Assembly (NCBI RefSeq): GCF_020497125.1
Contig: NC_059077.1
Location: forward strand, 21,336,840 to 21,400,839
Length of the DNA stretch: 64,000 nucleotides
From: Mauremys mutica
Taxonomy: Eukaryota > Chordata > Testudines > Geoemydidae
Reading direction: 5' to 3'
Shown: one piece after another, positions 45,902 to 57,500 of the stretch
Layout of the letters: the number at the start of each line of letters is the position of its first letter
How positions within the stretch are numbered: the first letter of the stretch is position 1
Notes under the pieces: model-generated
Database searches by the model: none
Told to the model about the DNA's origin: nothing
Seen by the model: only the letters and a program-made list of their open reading frames with translations
Position numbers and translations under genes: made by a program

Positions 45902-46193
45902 CCTGTGCTGCTGTCCTGCACAATGTCTTAGGGGACATATTTGCAGTGCTTTGTAGGATACTAAAAATTCACCCATGAATTTCCAGGACCCAGGGGTCAA
46001 GTTCCCATAATGCCACTTCTTCCATCCCATAATTTCTGCAGTTTTTTAAACCTCTCATGGTCACGTGTGCCACTTTTCAGTCTCCACCATCTCTCTGGCA
46101 GAAGCAGGGATCCTGCAGAGCTCAGCACAATTCTAATGACCGTTGCTAATACAGGATGCACAATTCTCTTGTATTTGCGGAACTTCAGCTAAG

Positions 46194-46376
46194 GGGGGAG
46201 GGATAGCTCAGCGGTTTGAGCATTGGCCTGCTAAACCCAGGGTTGTAAGCTCAATCCTTGAGGGGGCCATTTAGGGATCTGGGGCAAAAATCTATCTGGG
46301 GATTGGTCCTGCCTTGAGCAGGGGGTTGGACTAGATGATCTCCTGAGGTCCCTTCCAACCCTGGTATTCTATGATA
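46194..46376 (+). mobile_element. tRNA-headed SINE with CR1 tail (Cry I-like)
   Basis: The 5' part is tRNA-like, with an A box (TAGCTCAGCGGTTTGAGC, 46204-46221) and a B box (AAGCTCAATCC, 46247-46257). The 3' part matches the CR1 3' end (GGTTGGACTAGATGATCTCC, then CCTTCCAACCCTGG) and ends TATTCTATGATA, the CR1 tail octamer. This fits a SINE mobilised by the CR1 machinery, as described for turtle Cry I elements. It is inserted in Harbinger copy 2 and is not a tRNA gene. Confidence 0.85.
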
Positions 46377-46499
46377 ATACTCTATAACCAGGTGTGCAAG
46401 GAAGAGGAGATGTTTTGATGCCCATGAAATGCCAGGTTGCTGCCGGAGTGGAGCTTTCGGGCCCAAGGAACAAGCACGGATTGGTGGGCTCACATTATA

Positions 46500-46997
46500 A
46501 TGCAAGTCTGAGATGACAAGCAGTAGCTGCAGAACTTTCAGCTGTGGAAAGCCACGTTCTTGGATTGGTGTGATAAGCTTGTCCCAGCCCTTCAGAGCAG
46601 GGACACCAGAATGAAAGCTGCACTGACAGTGGAGAAGCAAGTGGCAATCATGCTCTGAAAGCTTGCAACTCTTGACTGCTTTCGGTCAGCGGGCAATCAG
46701 TTTGGAGCTGTCATCCAAATGTACAAGGCCCATAAGCGTATCCTGGTGCACAAGACTGTGACTGTCAGCAATATGCAGGACATAGTGGATGAATTTGAAG
46801 CAGTGCGGTTCCTAAACTACAGTGGGGCAATAGACGGCAAACATATCCCTATTCTGGCACCACCCCAGCTTGCCAGTGGGTACAGAAATAAGTACTCAAA
46901 GAAGGCAATCAACAGGAAAACTGTGTTAGAAAAGCACAAGATCCCCATGATTATAAATATGCCTACAGAAAATACTGGCATACTTTGTCTAAAGTGA
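46500..46997 (+). pseudogene. PIF/Harbinger transposase remnant
   Basis: Plus-strand translation gives WLQNF-like sequence near 46527, TVEKQVAIM followed by a stop in place of Trp, then a frame of 92 codons. That frame reads MQDIVDEFEAVRFLNYSGAI, followed by DGKHIPILAPP and YRNKYSKKAINRK. It matches the DDE transposase of PIF/Harbinger (G-F-P-N-C-x-G-A-I-D-G-T-H-I-P-I, the first catalytic Asp being in A-I-D-G). The sequence after the NRK block is scrambled and the later catalytic residues are missing. HARBI1-type host genes share this fold, but the stops and neighbouring insertions mark this as a dead transposon. Confidence 0.8.
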
Positions 46998-47100
46998 TGG
47001 TTGTAAAGAATATATAAAACAAACATTACTCTCTGGATATATACACACCAGTTTTTCAAACACACAGACCGAGTTGGCAAGCTCCCTACTGCAACTATAA

Positions 47101-48129
47101 GCCAGACATATAATTAAATTTGTTTACATCAAGCCCATGTCAACTATGCATATACTTATAATTATTAACTGGCTGTGTTTCCACCTTGATTAGAGGCGAG
47201 CTAGTGCACAAGTAGTGTGTTCATTCCTTTTTTGTTCCTTTATTATGCAATGTTTGTTTATTTGTTGTGAGTACACATTAGAAACATCAGATCTTGACTT
47301 GCCACGATTTGCTGATGCTTTGGCAAGCCACACTATGGACACGGCAGAGAAAAAGTCTTTTTCGTTGTAATCAATATTTGCTCTGTGAAATGGAAGACTG
47401 AAGAACTAGTGAGATTATGACATCACAAGAGGAAAGACAGGAAGGTGAGCAACTGGGATGGGAAGCAAAATTTAGTCAGGCTTTTTAAAACACTATGGTT
47501 TTGTTTTGGTTAACACAATTTCAACTCACAAGTTTGCCAAACACTTAGGAGAAAAGCTGTCTTTGTGAAAAATTCAACATCCATCCTTTTCAGCTGAGTG
47601 CTAGGAAAGCTCATATTCCACTTTTTAGGTCTTCTATATAGTCCTCAGGACAAACACAAGATGATGTATTATTCCTAATATTTCTTAATTTAAATACATT
47701 TAAAAATAAATACATATTTATACATCATAAAGGAACCAGCAAACAAAAATTCCTTTTAAAGGGGAACTGCACAGTAACACAAGTTATAATTTTAAAAGTT
47801 AGTCGCTTTTTCTTCCATGTTAAACACTAATATTAATATACCTATATTTAAACTATGCAATTTTGTTGAGAGAATTCAAATATGTAGTTCAATACATCTT
47901 TTGCAGGAAGGATTATTTTCTGGGAGCCAAGGATTTGGATTTTTCAAATTCAGGATGCATCCCACATGGTCTTTTTATAAATGGGTTTGGAAGAGTTGAA
48001 ACTGAAAGTTATACAAAACCTATTGAAGAGACAAGTTCATTAAAAATAGCTTTTCAGGAAAGCAACAATAGTTGTAGAATCTTGCCGTGTCCCTGTTCAT
48101 ATGAGATCAGAGCTGAACTGGACAAAATG
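47101..48129. other. No recognisable feature
   Basis: AT-rich non-coding DNA. The plus-strand frame at 47863-48216 runs into a MIR at its end and has no domain. Confidence 0.45.
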
Positions 48130-48292
48130 GATTATAACTGTGCCACAGTGTATACATCTCTAAAACCGTATCACATGGGGATAACAACTATTCCCTACCA
48201 CACAGGAGTGTTATGAGGACAAATACATTAAAGACTGTGATAAGCTTTGCGAGCTATCGATGCAAAGTACTATATAAGAGCTAGGGGTTAAT
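48130..48292 (+). repeat. MIR-type SINE 3' part, sense
   Basis: AACTGTGCCACAGTG, then CACATGGGGATAACAAC, CAGGAGTGTTATGAGGA and AAGTACTATATAAGAGCTAG follow the order of a MIR core and tail. Confidence 0.7.
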
Positions 48293-48480
48293 ATAAACTG
48301 GTGCACTTCCCACCAGTGCTAATCCTTCTGAGGCCCAACATATTGCAGCATAAAAGCAGCTGATTTCGGTTTAAACTGAGAACTGTTCCCAACTGACACA
48401 CCAAAGTGAAGAAAAAAACACCCTGAGATCGAGAGGAGAGCACCGAGGGTTTGCACCAGTGGAACTATAAAGGTTTATCG

Positions 48481-48790
48481 CAGGGGTAGGCAACCTATGG
48501 CACGTGTGCCAAAGGCGGCACACGAGCTTATTTTCAGCGGCATTCACACTGCCCGGGTCCTGGCCACCGGTCCAGAGGGCTCTGCATTTTAATTTAATTT
48601 TAAATGAAGCTTCTTAAACATTCTGAAACCTTATCTACTTTACATACAACAATAGTTTAGTTATATATTATAGACTTATAGAAAGAGACCTTCTAAAAAC
48701 GTTAAAATGTATTATTGGCACGCGAAACCTTAAATTAAAGTGAATAAATGAAGACTCGGCACACCACTTCTGAAAGGTTGCCGACCCCTG
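48481..48790. mobile_element. Non-autonomous hAT element, short form, 310 bp
   Basis: The inverted ends are CAGGGGTAGGCAACCTATGG and AAAGGTTGCCGACCCCTG. Flanks GTTTATCG (48473-48480) and GTTTATCA (48791-48798) are an 8-bp duplication with one mismatch. The right 190 bp (TTTAATTTTAAATGAAGCTT onward) are nearly identical to the long form at 53560-54660. Confidence 0.9.
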
Positions 48791-48798
48791 GTTTATCA

Positions 48799-50020
48799 TC
48801 ACACTTTAAATTATACCAATGTACTTTCCCAAGTAGACAAGGCCTCAGGCGTGCCCTCTTTACTCACACAAATCAAGGTGGCAAGGCTGCTTCTTCACAT
48901 GCACTTTCTGAAAAAGCTCAGCAGCTCTTTCATTAAGAGTATGGGAATGATTTAATTTAAAAGGAAAGTCAAACCCTAAACAGCCCTGTTCATTTTCCCA
49001 CATGTGAAGGAAATCAGGAAAGTCTGCAACTGGCAAGAGCGATTGATATATGGTATGGGAACATCCGATTTGGTTCAGACACATCTCTTTTTATTAAGTG
49101 GAACAGGGGTTCATTCTCTGAGCAGATGTTGTGACTCTTGCTCTACACTCAGGTCCATTTCTATAATTTTCTACCTGATTCACCTCACCATTTCATGTCA
49201 GCCAGGGTAACTCTGTGGTATTTTAAAAGCTACAGATGAGATTATGTAACTTTGCCAAGGTCTGCTGCTGGTGGCTCTCTCTCTCCTTCTGGAGACATCC
49301 AATTCCTCCTCTAGCAGACTTAACCGGTCCCTCTGGACTGCTGGTTTTTTCCCACTCAATCTCATTTTGAATACAATTAAAGTATTTTGAAGCAACTAAA
49401 AGACAATATTCATTTCAATACACCCAAATATAAAGTCAGACATCTAGGAACTGCTGACTACATTGCTTTGTGCACAATGACATTATGCAAAGGCAAACCA
49501 GTTTTTTAAAATCCTGCTCTGGCCACAACCAAAAATCACTCACAAATCTTTGGTGAGGAAAAAAAACCCTGCTGAAATTACAATAATTGCTGGGTTTAGA
49601 CAACTCATTTTTAAATGAAAGCTGATCACCCTATCTTGAAAGACCTGTACCTCAATGTACTGTTGACCAAGAGAGTTTTAGGAACCTTTTCACAAATTCT
49701 GAATTCCAGAGGCCAAATCCTGCCCCGATTTACACCATCCACTCATTTAGGCCAATATAAATCTAGGGAAATTCAACTGAAGCCAGTGGAACTACTCCAG
49801 ATTTACACTGGTGCAACAGAGCAGAATTTGACCGTGGATCATTATTTCTTGCTTTTAGTGGTTGAAAAACAATATTCAGGTCTAATTATCAGCCAACTGT
49901 TTTAGAATGTGTATTATATGGAGAACAAGCTCCCATGACAGTGACTTTTGCATTGCAGAAGGGCAGCAGTGACTCCATAGCGAAGGTTGCAGCAGAGTTT
50001 CCATTTAAAGACAATTTTTC
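48799..50020. other. Unassigned, with a small palindromic repeat at 49711-49830
   Basis: CAAATCCTGCCCCGATTTAC at about 49718 faces CCAGATTTACACTGG and GCAGAATTTGACC on the right, a small inverted-repeat MITE. The remainder has no recognised feature. Confidence 0.45.
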
Positions 50021-51827
50021 TAAGGGCTTGTCTACACAAATTCTTAGTCTGCAGCAAGCTGGGGTGTAAATCTATGCCACTCTAGGTACATGCATGAAGC
50101 ATGCAGGTGGACCCTGCTGCCACACACTGAAAGTTCTCTAGTGCACTTTGATCTACCCTGCTTTGAAATGGGAGCAGGGTAGGAACTTTTAGCGGATGGC
50201 AGCAGGGTCCACCCTCATACTTAGTGCGTGGTAGATTTACACAGCTGCTTGCCATGAACTTAGGGCTGATCTGTACTGAAAAGTTACACCAGCATAGCTA
50301 TGTCTCTCAGGGCCGTGAAAAATCCACACCCTTGAAAGATGTAGTTAAACTGACCTAATCTCCAAGTTAGAAGGCACTAGATCAACAGAAGAATTCTTCT
50401 GTCGACCTAACTACTGCCTCTCCGGCAGGTGGATTAACTACTCTGACAGGAGATCTCACTGTCACTGCAGTGAGTGTGCAGGTTTCCACCCCAGGGTGCC
50501 ACCTGCAACTGGGGTACCGCTGAGCCCCCTGAGCCACCACCCTGAGCCCCCTCTCACACTGTGCTGCCGTGACAAGTTGCAAAGCTTTACAATCTTGCTC
50601 TTTCACCAACATACACGCAGGTAGGGACACACTCAGCTGCAGAATTTACAGGCTGATGTGATCAGCTCTGCATAAGGAGGCTACAGCTAAGGAAGTGCCC
50701 AACTGCTTAAGAATACACCCCACTCTGGAGCATAAACCCAAAATTATACCATCTTGCGCCGCACAGAGATCGGTACAGCATAAGCGCTTGAAATTCGCCT
50801 CCTCCCTCAATGTGGAGAAGAAATATACAACAGCCTTTTGCCCCAAGTTATAACTCCCACACACTGGTTTGTGAGAAAGCAAAAACAAATTGATTAACTA
50901 CAAATGATAGATTTTAAGTGATTATAAGGGACAACAAACAGATCAAAACAGGGTAGCTAACAAATAAACAAAAACTCAATCTAAGCTTAATATACTAAAG
51001 AGATTGTACGTAAGTAGCAAATTCTCACCCTAAATTATTATTTAAACCAGCTGCAGGCTCTCAAGGAGCAAGCTGCACTTGTTTGCAGCTTAAAATGCCA
51101 GTATTCCTTTCACAGGCTAGATATTCCTCTAGACTGGGTCTAGCACTTCCCCTCAGTTCAGTTCTTGTTCCTCAGGTGTTTCCAAGAGTCTCTTTTGGAC
51201 AGGGAGTTAGTGAAGAACCCAGATGATGTCAGCCCCCTGCCCAAAATAGCTTTTGCATATGTTGGGAACCCTTTCTTTCCAAGCTTGGTTCCCACGCTTT
51301 TCAGTGGAAACACGCTGGCATTCAAAGATGGAGTCCAGTACCAGGCAATCTGGTCAAATGCCCCTGTAATGTCATAGCAGCCATGACTCGGAGGCTGTTT
51401 GTAGCATCCTCAGGAAGGCTTCCCGGTGGCAGATACACTTCTTCTAAGGCCTATTGTTTTTTCTAATGGCCCTTCCCAGCCAGCTGTCTAGACTGATTGC
51501 ATTCTGCTTAGTTTGAGCGTTCCCCAGGGGTAAACACATCTGTAATACAGATACATAGTCAATATTCCTAACTTCAGATACAAAAATGGTACTTGCATAA
51601 AAATAGGCTAATCATATTCAGTAAATTATAACCTTTCCAATGATTTCTCACATGACCTATCTTGTATAAACTACAACACAGTTATGCCATAATCATATCA
51701 TAATACCACCTCTATGAAGAATATGGGATGCAGTGTTCCAGTGAGTGTCTACACTGAAGCACAGCAGCTGTGATGCTGAAGCATTTCGAGCAAAGACATA
51801 GCCTACATGTCATATAGACAAGCCCTA
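50021..51827. mobile_element. PIF/Harbinger-type MITE split by an LTR
   Basis: The left end GGGCTTGTCTACAC and the right end TATAGACAAGCCC are inverted, and TAA flanks both sides (TAAGGGCTTG, AAGCCCTAA), a 3-bp TWA-type target site. Removing the LTR (50475-51740) leaves about 540 bp of non-coding MITE with internal AGTGCACTTTGATCTACC and CAGCATAGCTATG motifs. Confidence 0.75.
50475..51740 (+). mobile_element. Solo LTR, 1266 bp, endogenous retrovirus-type
   Basis: The LTR starts TGTGCAGGTTTCC and ends CAGTGTTCCA, flanked by a perfect 5-bp duplication GTGAG at 50470-50474 and 51741-51745. It is collinear with the LTR at 58578-59856 over its length, for example GCGCCGCACAGAGATC and AGCAAAAACAAATTGATTAA. 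No internal viral sequence adjoins it, so it is a solo LTR formed by recombination between two LTRs. It carries no protein-coding sequence. Confidence 0.9.
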
Positions 51828-51828
51828 A

Positions 51829-52599
51829 GGGCAGGAAAATACATGAGCTGGTATAAGCTATAAAATTGAAAGTCGTTGTTTCTAATCTCAAGAACAGCGT
51901 TAGCCCTCACCCTACTACACACTTTGTGACATCTTAGTACGTGACACCCAATGAGACACCCTTATCATTAATAAAGTGGTTATACATTAGTCTGAGTGCT
52001 TGTCCATATGGAGACCTAGTGACTGGAAAGCTACAGCACACTACAGCCACAGACTAAATCAACATGTAGACCCTAGGGCCATGCACTAAAAGTTCCATAG
52101 TGCACTTTGACCTACTATTATTTCGAAATTCTTCCATCGGCCTCACGCTGTCTACACTGGGGGATATGTCGGCTTAACTATGCCATTCAGGACTTTTGCA
52201 CCTGGCCTCAGTCTCTTGACTAAGATCTGCCTACCTAGGCATTCATAAGGCACTCTTCATTATACTGTCTAGGTTCAAAGTGTCATAGCAAACAATTCTC
52301 TACCACGAGACTACATTCCTTTCCAGAGGGACAAACCCAATAATTGAATAGATCTTTTCCAACTCTAACAATTGGGATCCTAATTTGCCAGTAGAAATTC
52401 CCTTTTATGAGATATCTATTGATTTTGATACAGTGCTATATGTTACAAGAAGGAAAAATAAGGACAGATGCCATCAGAAACAACAGTTAACATACATTAC
52501 ATTGTCAAAATAAATGGCCTTACAAGAAGGCTTACTACGGCTCATCAAATTATATCCCATTAGTTGTCTAGGAGCATTTCATAGAATGGAAGGCCTGGC
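51829..52599. other. Unassigned with MITE fragments
   Basis: Pieces such as AGTGCTTGTCCATATGG, AGTGCACTTTGACCTACT and CTGTCTACACTGGGGG resemble the Harbinger-type MITE at 50.0 kb. The boundaries are not resolvable. Confidence 0.4.
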
Positions 52600-53166
52600 C
52601 AATACTTATAAGCTGGTCAACATAGCTAGATCGGTCAGAGGTGTGGAAAAAAATATACCCGTGACCAGTATAGCTCTGCCAATCTAACCGCCAGTATAGA
52701 CACAGCTATGTTGATGGAAGAATATTTCCATCGATTTAAATACCATTGTTCGAGGAGGTGATGTTGCTACGCTTAGGGTATGTCTACACTGCGGAAACCA
52801 TACTGACATAGCTATGTTACCATAGCTATGCCTGCATAACCCCATAGTGTAGACAGAAGGTTTTTTTTCTGTGTGTAGGGACACCGCCTCCTCAAACAAT
52901 GGTAGCTACATCAACGGACACATTCTTCCATTGACATAGCTGCATCTACACGGGGGTTAGGTTGGTGCAGCTACGTCGGTCAGGAGCATGGCTTGTTCCA
53001 CACCATTTACCGATGGAGCTATATTGATCTAGCTTTTAAATGTAAACCAGGCCTGGAAGTAAAAAACGCTTCAGTCAGTGCAAGCTGTGTCTACACTATG
53101 GAGTTATGCCGGCATCATCATCGTTAGTATGCCAGCATAGTCTGTGTAGTGTAGACATACCCTAAG
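52600..53166. mobile_element. Cluster of Harbinger-type MITEs
   Basis: The best-defined unit is 52776-53162, with ends GGGTATGTCTACACT and AGTGTAGACATACCC forming a perfect 15-bp inverted repeat, flanked by TTA and TAA. Inside and to the left are further partial ends (TGTGTCTACACTATGGAG, CAGTATAGACACAGC), so at least two related MITEs are nested or adjacent. Confidence 0.7.
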
Positions 53167-53559
53167 GAAGTTTTACTTTCCTAAAGGAAAATTCAGAATA
53201 GAGTGTGTGAGCAAAAGTACTAAAGCAGTAACGTGAGACAGAGAGATAAACAACTGCTGTTGATAGCCAATAATGCCTGTGGTCTGAATCTCACGAGCAT
53301 CTGTCTCACAAAGTCTTCTGAAGACAATCCATTTAGTAGAGTAAAGCAGGAAAATAAGCCACCATGTTTCAGTCTGCAAGGAGGTGTTGGGTTTTTTGGC
53401 TCCTACCAATAATAAAAGAATTTTGTTGCGATCACTTGCAAGTCACTAACTTCAATAATTTTGGATGCCAACTGAGATATGCATACATAAAATGGATGAT
53501 TTTGTGTAAAAGGCTAATTGTAAAACTTTGTACAATGATACAATAAAGAAAGCTTATAT

Positions 53560-54660
53560 CGGGGTCAGCAGCCTACAGCACTCGTGGCAAACACGGCACG
53601 CAAGCCGATTTTGAGTGGCACGCTGCCGCGGTCCCAGCCCCACTCAGCCCCACTCAGCCCCCCCGCCCACCGCTCTCCCCTGCAGGGGCAGGAAGCAGAA
53701 GCTTGGTCCTCTGGCAGCCAAGCTTCCCCCTCCCCCGCTTCTTCCCCCAGCGTGGTGTTTTCCTGCCCCTCCCCCTCTCCTTCCCTGCGCCAATCAGCTG
53801 ATGGCCCTAGTGAACGGGAGCGTGAGAGGGAGGGGGAGGGGGAAGATCAGCAGAGTGCACACAGCTCGTAGAGGCAGAGAGAGGTAGGGACGGGGCCTTG
53901 GGGAAGGGGGTGGAACAGGGCATATCCCTTCCAGCCCCCTGCTATGAGCCACTCAGGGCAGGGGGCTGGGAGCAGCCCTACAAGCCGAACACCCCAGACC
54001 TCTGGCCTGACACCCCCTACACACTCAGCCTTCTGTCCTGCACCCCCGCACCCCCCCCAGCCCTCTGCCCTGACCCTTGAACCCCCCACACACACACCCA
54101 GCCTTCTTCCCTGCACCCCCCCACCTCCACTGCCCTTTGCCCTGACCTCTGAACCCCGCCACACTCCCAGCCTTCTGCCCTACACCCCCCACACCGCCAC
54201 TGCCCTGATCCCTGAACCCCGCCCCACACTCCCAGCCTTCTGCCCTACACCCCAACAGCCCCCATCCCTCTGCCCTGACCCCTCCACACACCCATCCCTC
54301 TGCCCTACACCCCCCATCCCTCTGCCCTGACCCCTGGAACCCACCCCCCAGGTCTGGGGTCCCGGCCGCAGGCCCTGCTCAGCCTGCTGCCGGCCTAGGT
54401 GAACAGAACGCCAGGATGGCAGCGAGCTGAGCAGGCTGGCGGCATAAGATCAGCATTTAAATTTAATTTTAAATGAAGCTTCTTAAACATTTTGAAAACC
54501 TTGTTTACTTTGCATACAACAATAGTTTAGTTATATATTACAGACTTATAGAAAGAGACCTTCTAAAAATGTTAAAATGTATTACCGGCGTGCCAAACCT
54601 TAAATTAGAGTGAATAAATGAAGACTCGGCACACCGCTTCTGAAAGGTTGCCAACCCCTA
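53560..54660. mobile_element. Non-autonomous hAT element, long form, 1101 bp
   Basis: Flanks GCTTATAT (53552-53559) and GCTTATAG (54661-54668) are an 8-bp duplication with one mismatch. The left end (GGGGTCAGCAGCCTACAGCA) and right end (AAAGGTTGCCAACCCCTA) match the 310-bp element at 48.5 kb, as does the last 190 bp. Between them lie about 800 bp of GC-rich DNA including a degenerate CCTTCTGCCCTACACCCC minisatellite (about 53990-54340). Overlapping frames on both strands there are compositional. Confidence 0.88.
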
Positions 54661-54668
54661 GCTTATAG

Positions 54669-55395
54669 TATGAAAGAAATGGAGGGAAATATTACAAATA
54701 GAAAAGTGCCCAAAGAAGCATTAATTTTTATTTTGTCTTCAAGAAGAAGAAAAAACTGATATCTATTAAAATCCCTATCACTGAAGGATTTTTCTGCAAA
54801 ACATGTTTATTTCTAACAACATTTAACTTATATCTAGGTTTATTCATCACTGACCGACCTTTCCTTGTGTGAGCAGATCTTATTCATTCAAAAGTAAGGA
54901 TAGCATCAGTAAAGCTCAACGTAAATATAAATATGTTGAGGAACCAGGATTACTCTGGGAAAAGAGATCAGATTGGCAATAAGAAACCTTTTGCATTCAG
55001 TTATTGAAGTCTGGCTGCAGAAAGGTCACTTGCCATTTGTCCAGCCCTCTCAGACACACATTTTGGGGTATTTTGGCTTCATTTGGCCTTAACTTACCTC
55101 CCAACAGTCATACACAACAACTGCAGCAAACAAGCTGTAAGAAAAGACATAGAATGATAGACTCCAGTTCCTTTACTCTTTTTAATTAACACAGAGTCTC
55201 ATTAAATTAGTGAGGCTACTTCTGGAGTAAGGTGCCTGATGACCGTGCTTAAAATTCATGTCCTCGGGCATTTTCCTCAAATACCCATCACGCCTCTCAA
55301 GAAAGCAACGAACCGTATTTCTGAGAATTCTCATCTCTGTCATCTGTGACTTTTTCTAGGTTAACCAGGATACACAGGCTCATGTACCACACTAA
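54669..55395. other. No recognisable feature
   Basis: AT-rich non-coding sequence with no recognised family. Confidence 0.45.
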
Positions 55396-55684
55396 GGGTA
55401 CATCCAGACTACCCGCCAGATTGGCAGGTAGCGATCGATTTATCGGGGATCTATATATCCCATCTCATCTAGAAACAATCTATCGATCCCCGAACACGCT
55501 CCCATCGACTCCAGAACTCCACCAGAGTGAGCAGCGGTAGCGGAGTCCATGGGGGAGCCGCGGCCGTCGATCCCACACCGTGAGGACGGGAGGTAAGTTG
55601 AAAAAAGATACGTCGACTTCAGCTACGGTATTGCCGTAGCTGAAGTTGCGTATCGACCTCCCCCCCACAGTGTAGACCAGGAGT
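55396..55684. mobile_element. MITE, GGGTACATCCAGACTACC end
   Basis: It is collinear with the element at 61260-61554: AGATTGGCAGGTAGCGATCG, GATCCCCGAACACGCTC, CCGTGAGGACGG and GCTGAAGTTGCGTATCGA. The left end is GGGTACATCC next to TAA. The right end AGTGTAGACCAGG is damaged. The internal arms that form a perfect palindrome in the other copy are mutated here. Confidence 0.85.
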
Positions 55685-55699
55685 CAGATATGAGGTTAT

Positions 55700-56376
55700 T
55701 GTGACAAAGTTCCTCCTCTATCTAGGTGGGTCCTGCACTTATTGACGGATTTGCTTGCCTCACAGATTCACCCTGTGGGTCAGGAAACAGCCCAGAGACC
55801 TTCCCCTCTGGTAGAAGCCACAGTCCAGGTCAATTCCTCCTGTGTTTGATCAGGAATTGGGAGGTTTGGGGGGAATCCGGGCCCACCCTTTACTCTGGGT
55901 TCCAGCCCAGGACCCTGTGGACTGCAGCTGTCTAGAGTGCCTCCTGGTACAGTTGCGCAACAGCTACAACTACCTGGGCTACTTCCCCATGGCCTCCTCC
56001 TAACACCTTCTTTATCCTCACCACCGGACCTTCCTCCTGATGACGCTTGTACTTCTCAGTCCTCCAGCACTCTGCCTACTCACTCTCAGCTTCTTGCATG
56101 CCTCTTGCTCCCAGTTCCTCGCATGCACTTCCTCTCCTCTGGCTCCCTGTGGCCTGACTGGAGTGAGCCCTTTTATAGCATCAAAGCGGCCTTAATTAGA
56201 GTCAGGTGCTTAACTGCCTCACCTGACTCTTAGTAGGTTAATTGGAGTCAGGTGTTCTCATTAGCCTGGAGCAGCCCCTGCTCTGGTCACTCAGGGAACA
56301 GAAAACTGCTTATCCAGTGACCAGTATATCTCCCTTCGACTACTCTGCTGTTCACAACTGGCCTGGGTCTATCACA
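55700..56376 (+). mobile_element. Solo LTR-like element, 677 bp
   Basis: The segment starts TGTGACAAAGTTCCTCC and ends GGGTCTATCACA, so TG...CA with a TGTGACA/TATCACA terminal match. TTTTATAGCATC near 56170 could be a TATA box. Flanks (GTTAT and TTGTT) do not form a clean 5-bp duplication. It differs in sequence from the other LTRs here, and no internal retroviral sequence adjoins it. Confidence 0.75.
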
Positions 56377-57254
56377 TTGTTTAAAGTTGCTTTTCTCATA
56401 CTTAATCATTTCATAACTGATACTGAATTTCAGTAAAATGACCTAATGCAACATGTTCACCTAATAAACCATTAAAGTTTTATTTCCAAGAGCTGAAGAT
56501 TAAGACACTATTTAAAATCATGTTTTCTGCATTTGCCTTAATCCTTCCTTCCAAAGAAAAGCACTACAGAACAATGCCACACCTTCTGCTGTACAGAAGA
56601 TCTCCATAATCTTGAATATAATTCCATCATCTACAATCAACAGGAACGGATCACTAAAAAGTGCAATCTCCATGTTTATTCCCATAGATATATTTTGTTA
56701 TCCAGGAATCACTTGTAAAAACCTTAAAGAAAATTAGAACAATTCTCTTTCTATGGAAGAGCTTTTAACTTTAATGGCGAGAAGGGCAGCTGTAATTCTA
56801 GAAGTGTCTTTCATTCTTGATATTTTTCAAATACCCAGCAGACTATATTCAAAGGAAGATGTGTAAGTGTGTTTGTCTGTATGAGAGAGAGAAAGCAATT
56901 CTTTCCCTTTGACTACTTGTTTTCTGCTTCTTTTTTCAGTCAACACAGCTATTTTTACTGGACATATTCCAGCGAGGTCTCGTTAGCTTATTCCCACTGT
57001 GGAAATTGTCTGGATAGTTTTGTAACATAAGAAAACATCACAGAAATCAAATTTGTCTCTTTGTGGATGGGAAAACTGTACTCCAAAAAAATGCAACAAT
57101 TTTTGTCCCATCTCACACAGAAGTAGTTCAGTGATCTTGTATGACTGTAAATCATTATAAGCAGATAAGTCTAACAATCATTCGAGGGGTTAATTAACAA
57201 GGACCCTTTTGATATAATAATAACATAACATCTTAGCATCTACATAGAATTTTA
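56377..57254. other. No recognisable feature
   Basis: AT-rich non-coding sequence with no recognised repeat or gene. Confidence 0.45.
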
Positions 57255-57500
57255 CACTTTCAAAGCACTTACACAGGTAAATTTATGATCAGTTTATCTT
57301 TACCTTCTCTACAAAGTAAGGATAAATCCCCATCCCTCTATTTTACAGAGGGGGATATAATCAGAACCAAATTCTGAAGTAGTAGACCCCAACAGGGGTA
57401 ACTGAGGGCAGAATATGGCTCAGAAATATTAAATGACTTGCCCAAGGGTACACAGCAAGTCAGCACAAGAGCTAGTAGTAAAACTCAATTTCTGGCAGGT
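57255..57500 (-). repeat. MIR-type SINE, antisense
   Basis: CAAAGCACTTACACAGG, then CCATCCCTCTATTTTACAGA and AAATGACTTGCCCAAGGG, TACACAGCAAGTCAGC and ACTCAATTTCTGGCAGG follow an antisense MIR, with an insertion of about 50 bases after the CTATTTTACAGA block. A small non-coding palindromic block (GGGCTAAATCATTAACTGGC to AAAATCTGGCCC) lies just downstream at about 57795-57880. Confidence 0.7.

Larger units (their letters stand above)
45372..47100 (+). mobile_element. PIF/Harbinger-like element, copy 2, with transposase remnant
   Basis: The left end (GAAGGCGATATTCACACTAC, then AAAGTTTGGTTGATG) is homologous to copy 1 at 42.38 kb. It contains the transposase pseudogene and is interrupted by a hAT MITE (45582-45901) and a tRNA-headed SINE (46194-46376). 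The right boundary is not clear and 47100 is a guess. It lies about 0.7 kb downstream of copy 1 in the same orientation. Confidence 0.65.

Noticed and set aside
46194..46270. Possible tRNA gene
   Set aside because: A and B boxes are present, but the sequence runs directly into a CR1-derived tail, so it is the head of a SINE.
47863..48216. 117-codon plus-strand ORF as a candidate exon
   Set aside because: Its last third is a MIR SINE and the rest shows no domain.
53847..54330. Overlapping ORFs of 70-128 codons on both strands
   Set aside because: They fall in the C-rich minisatellite interior of a hAT element; proline- or glycine-rich shadows on opposite strands reflect composition, not coding.
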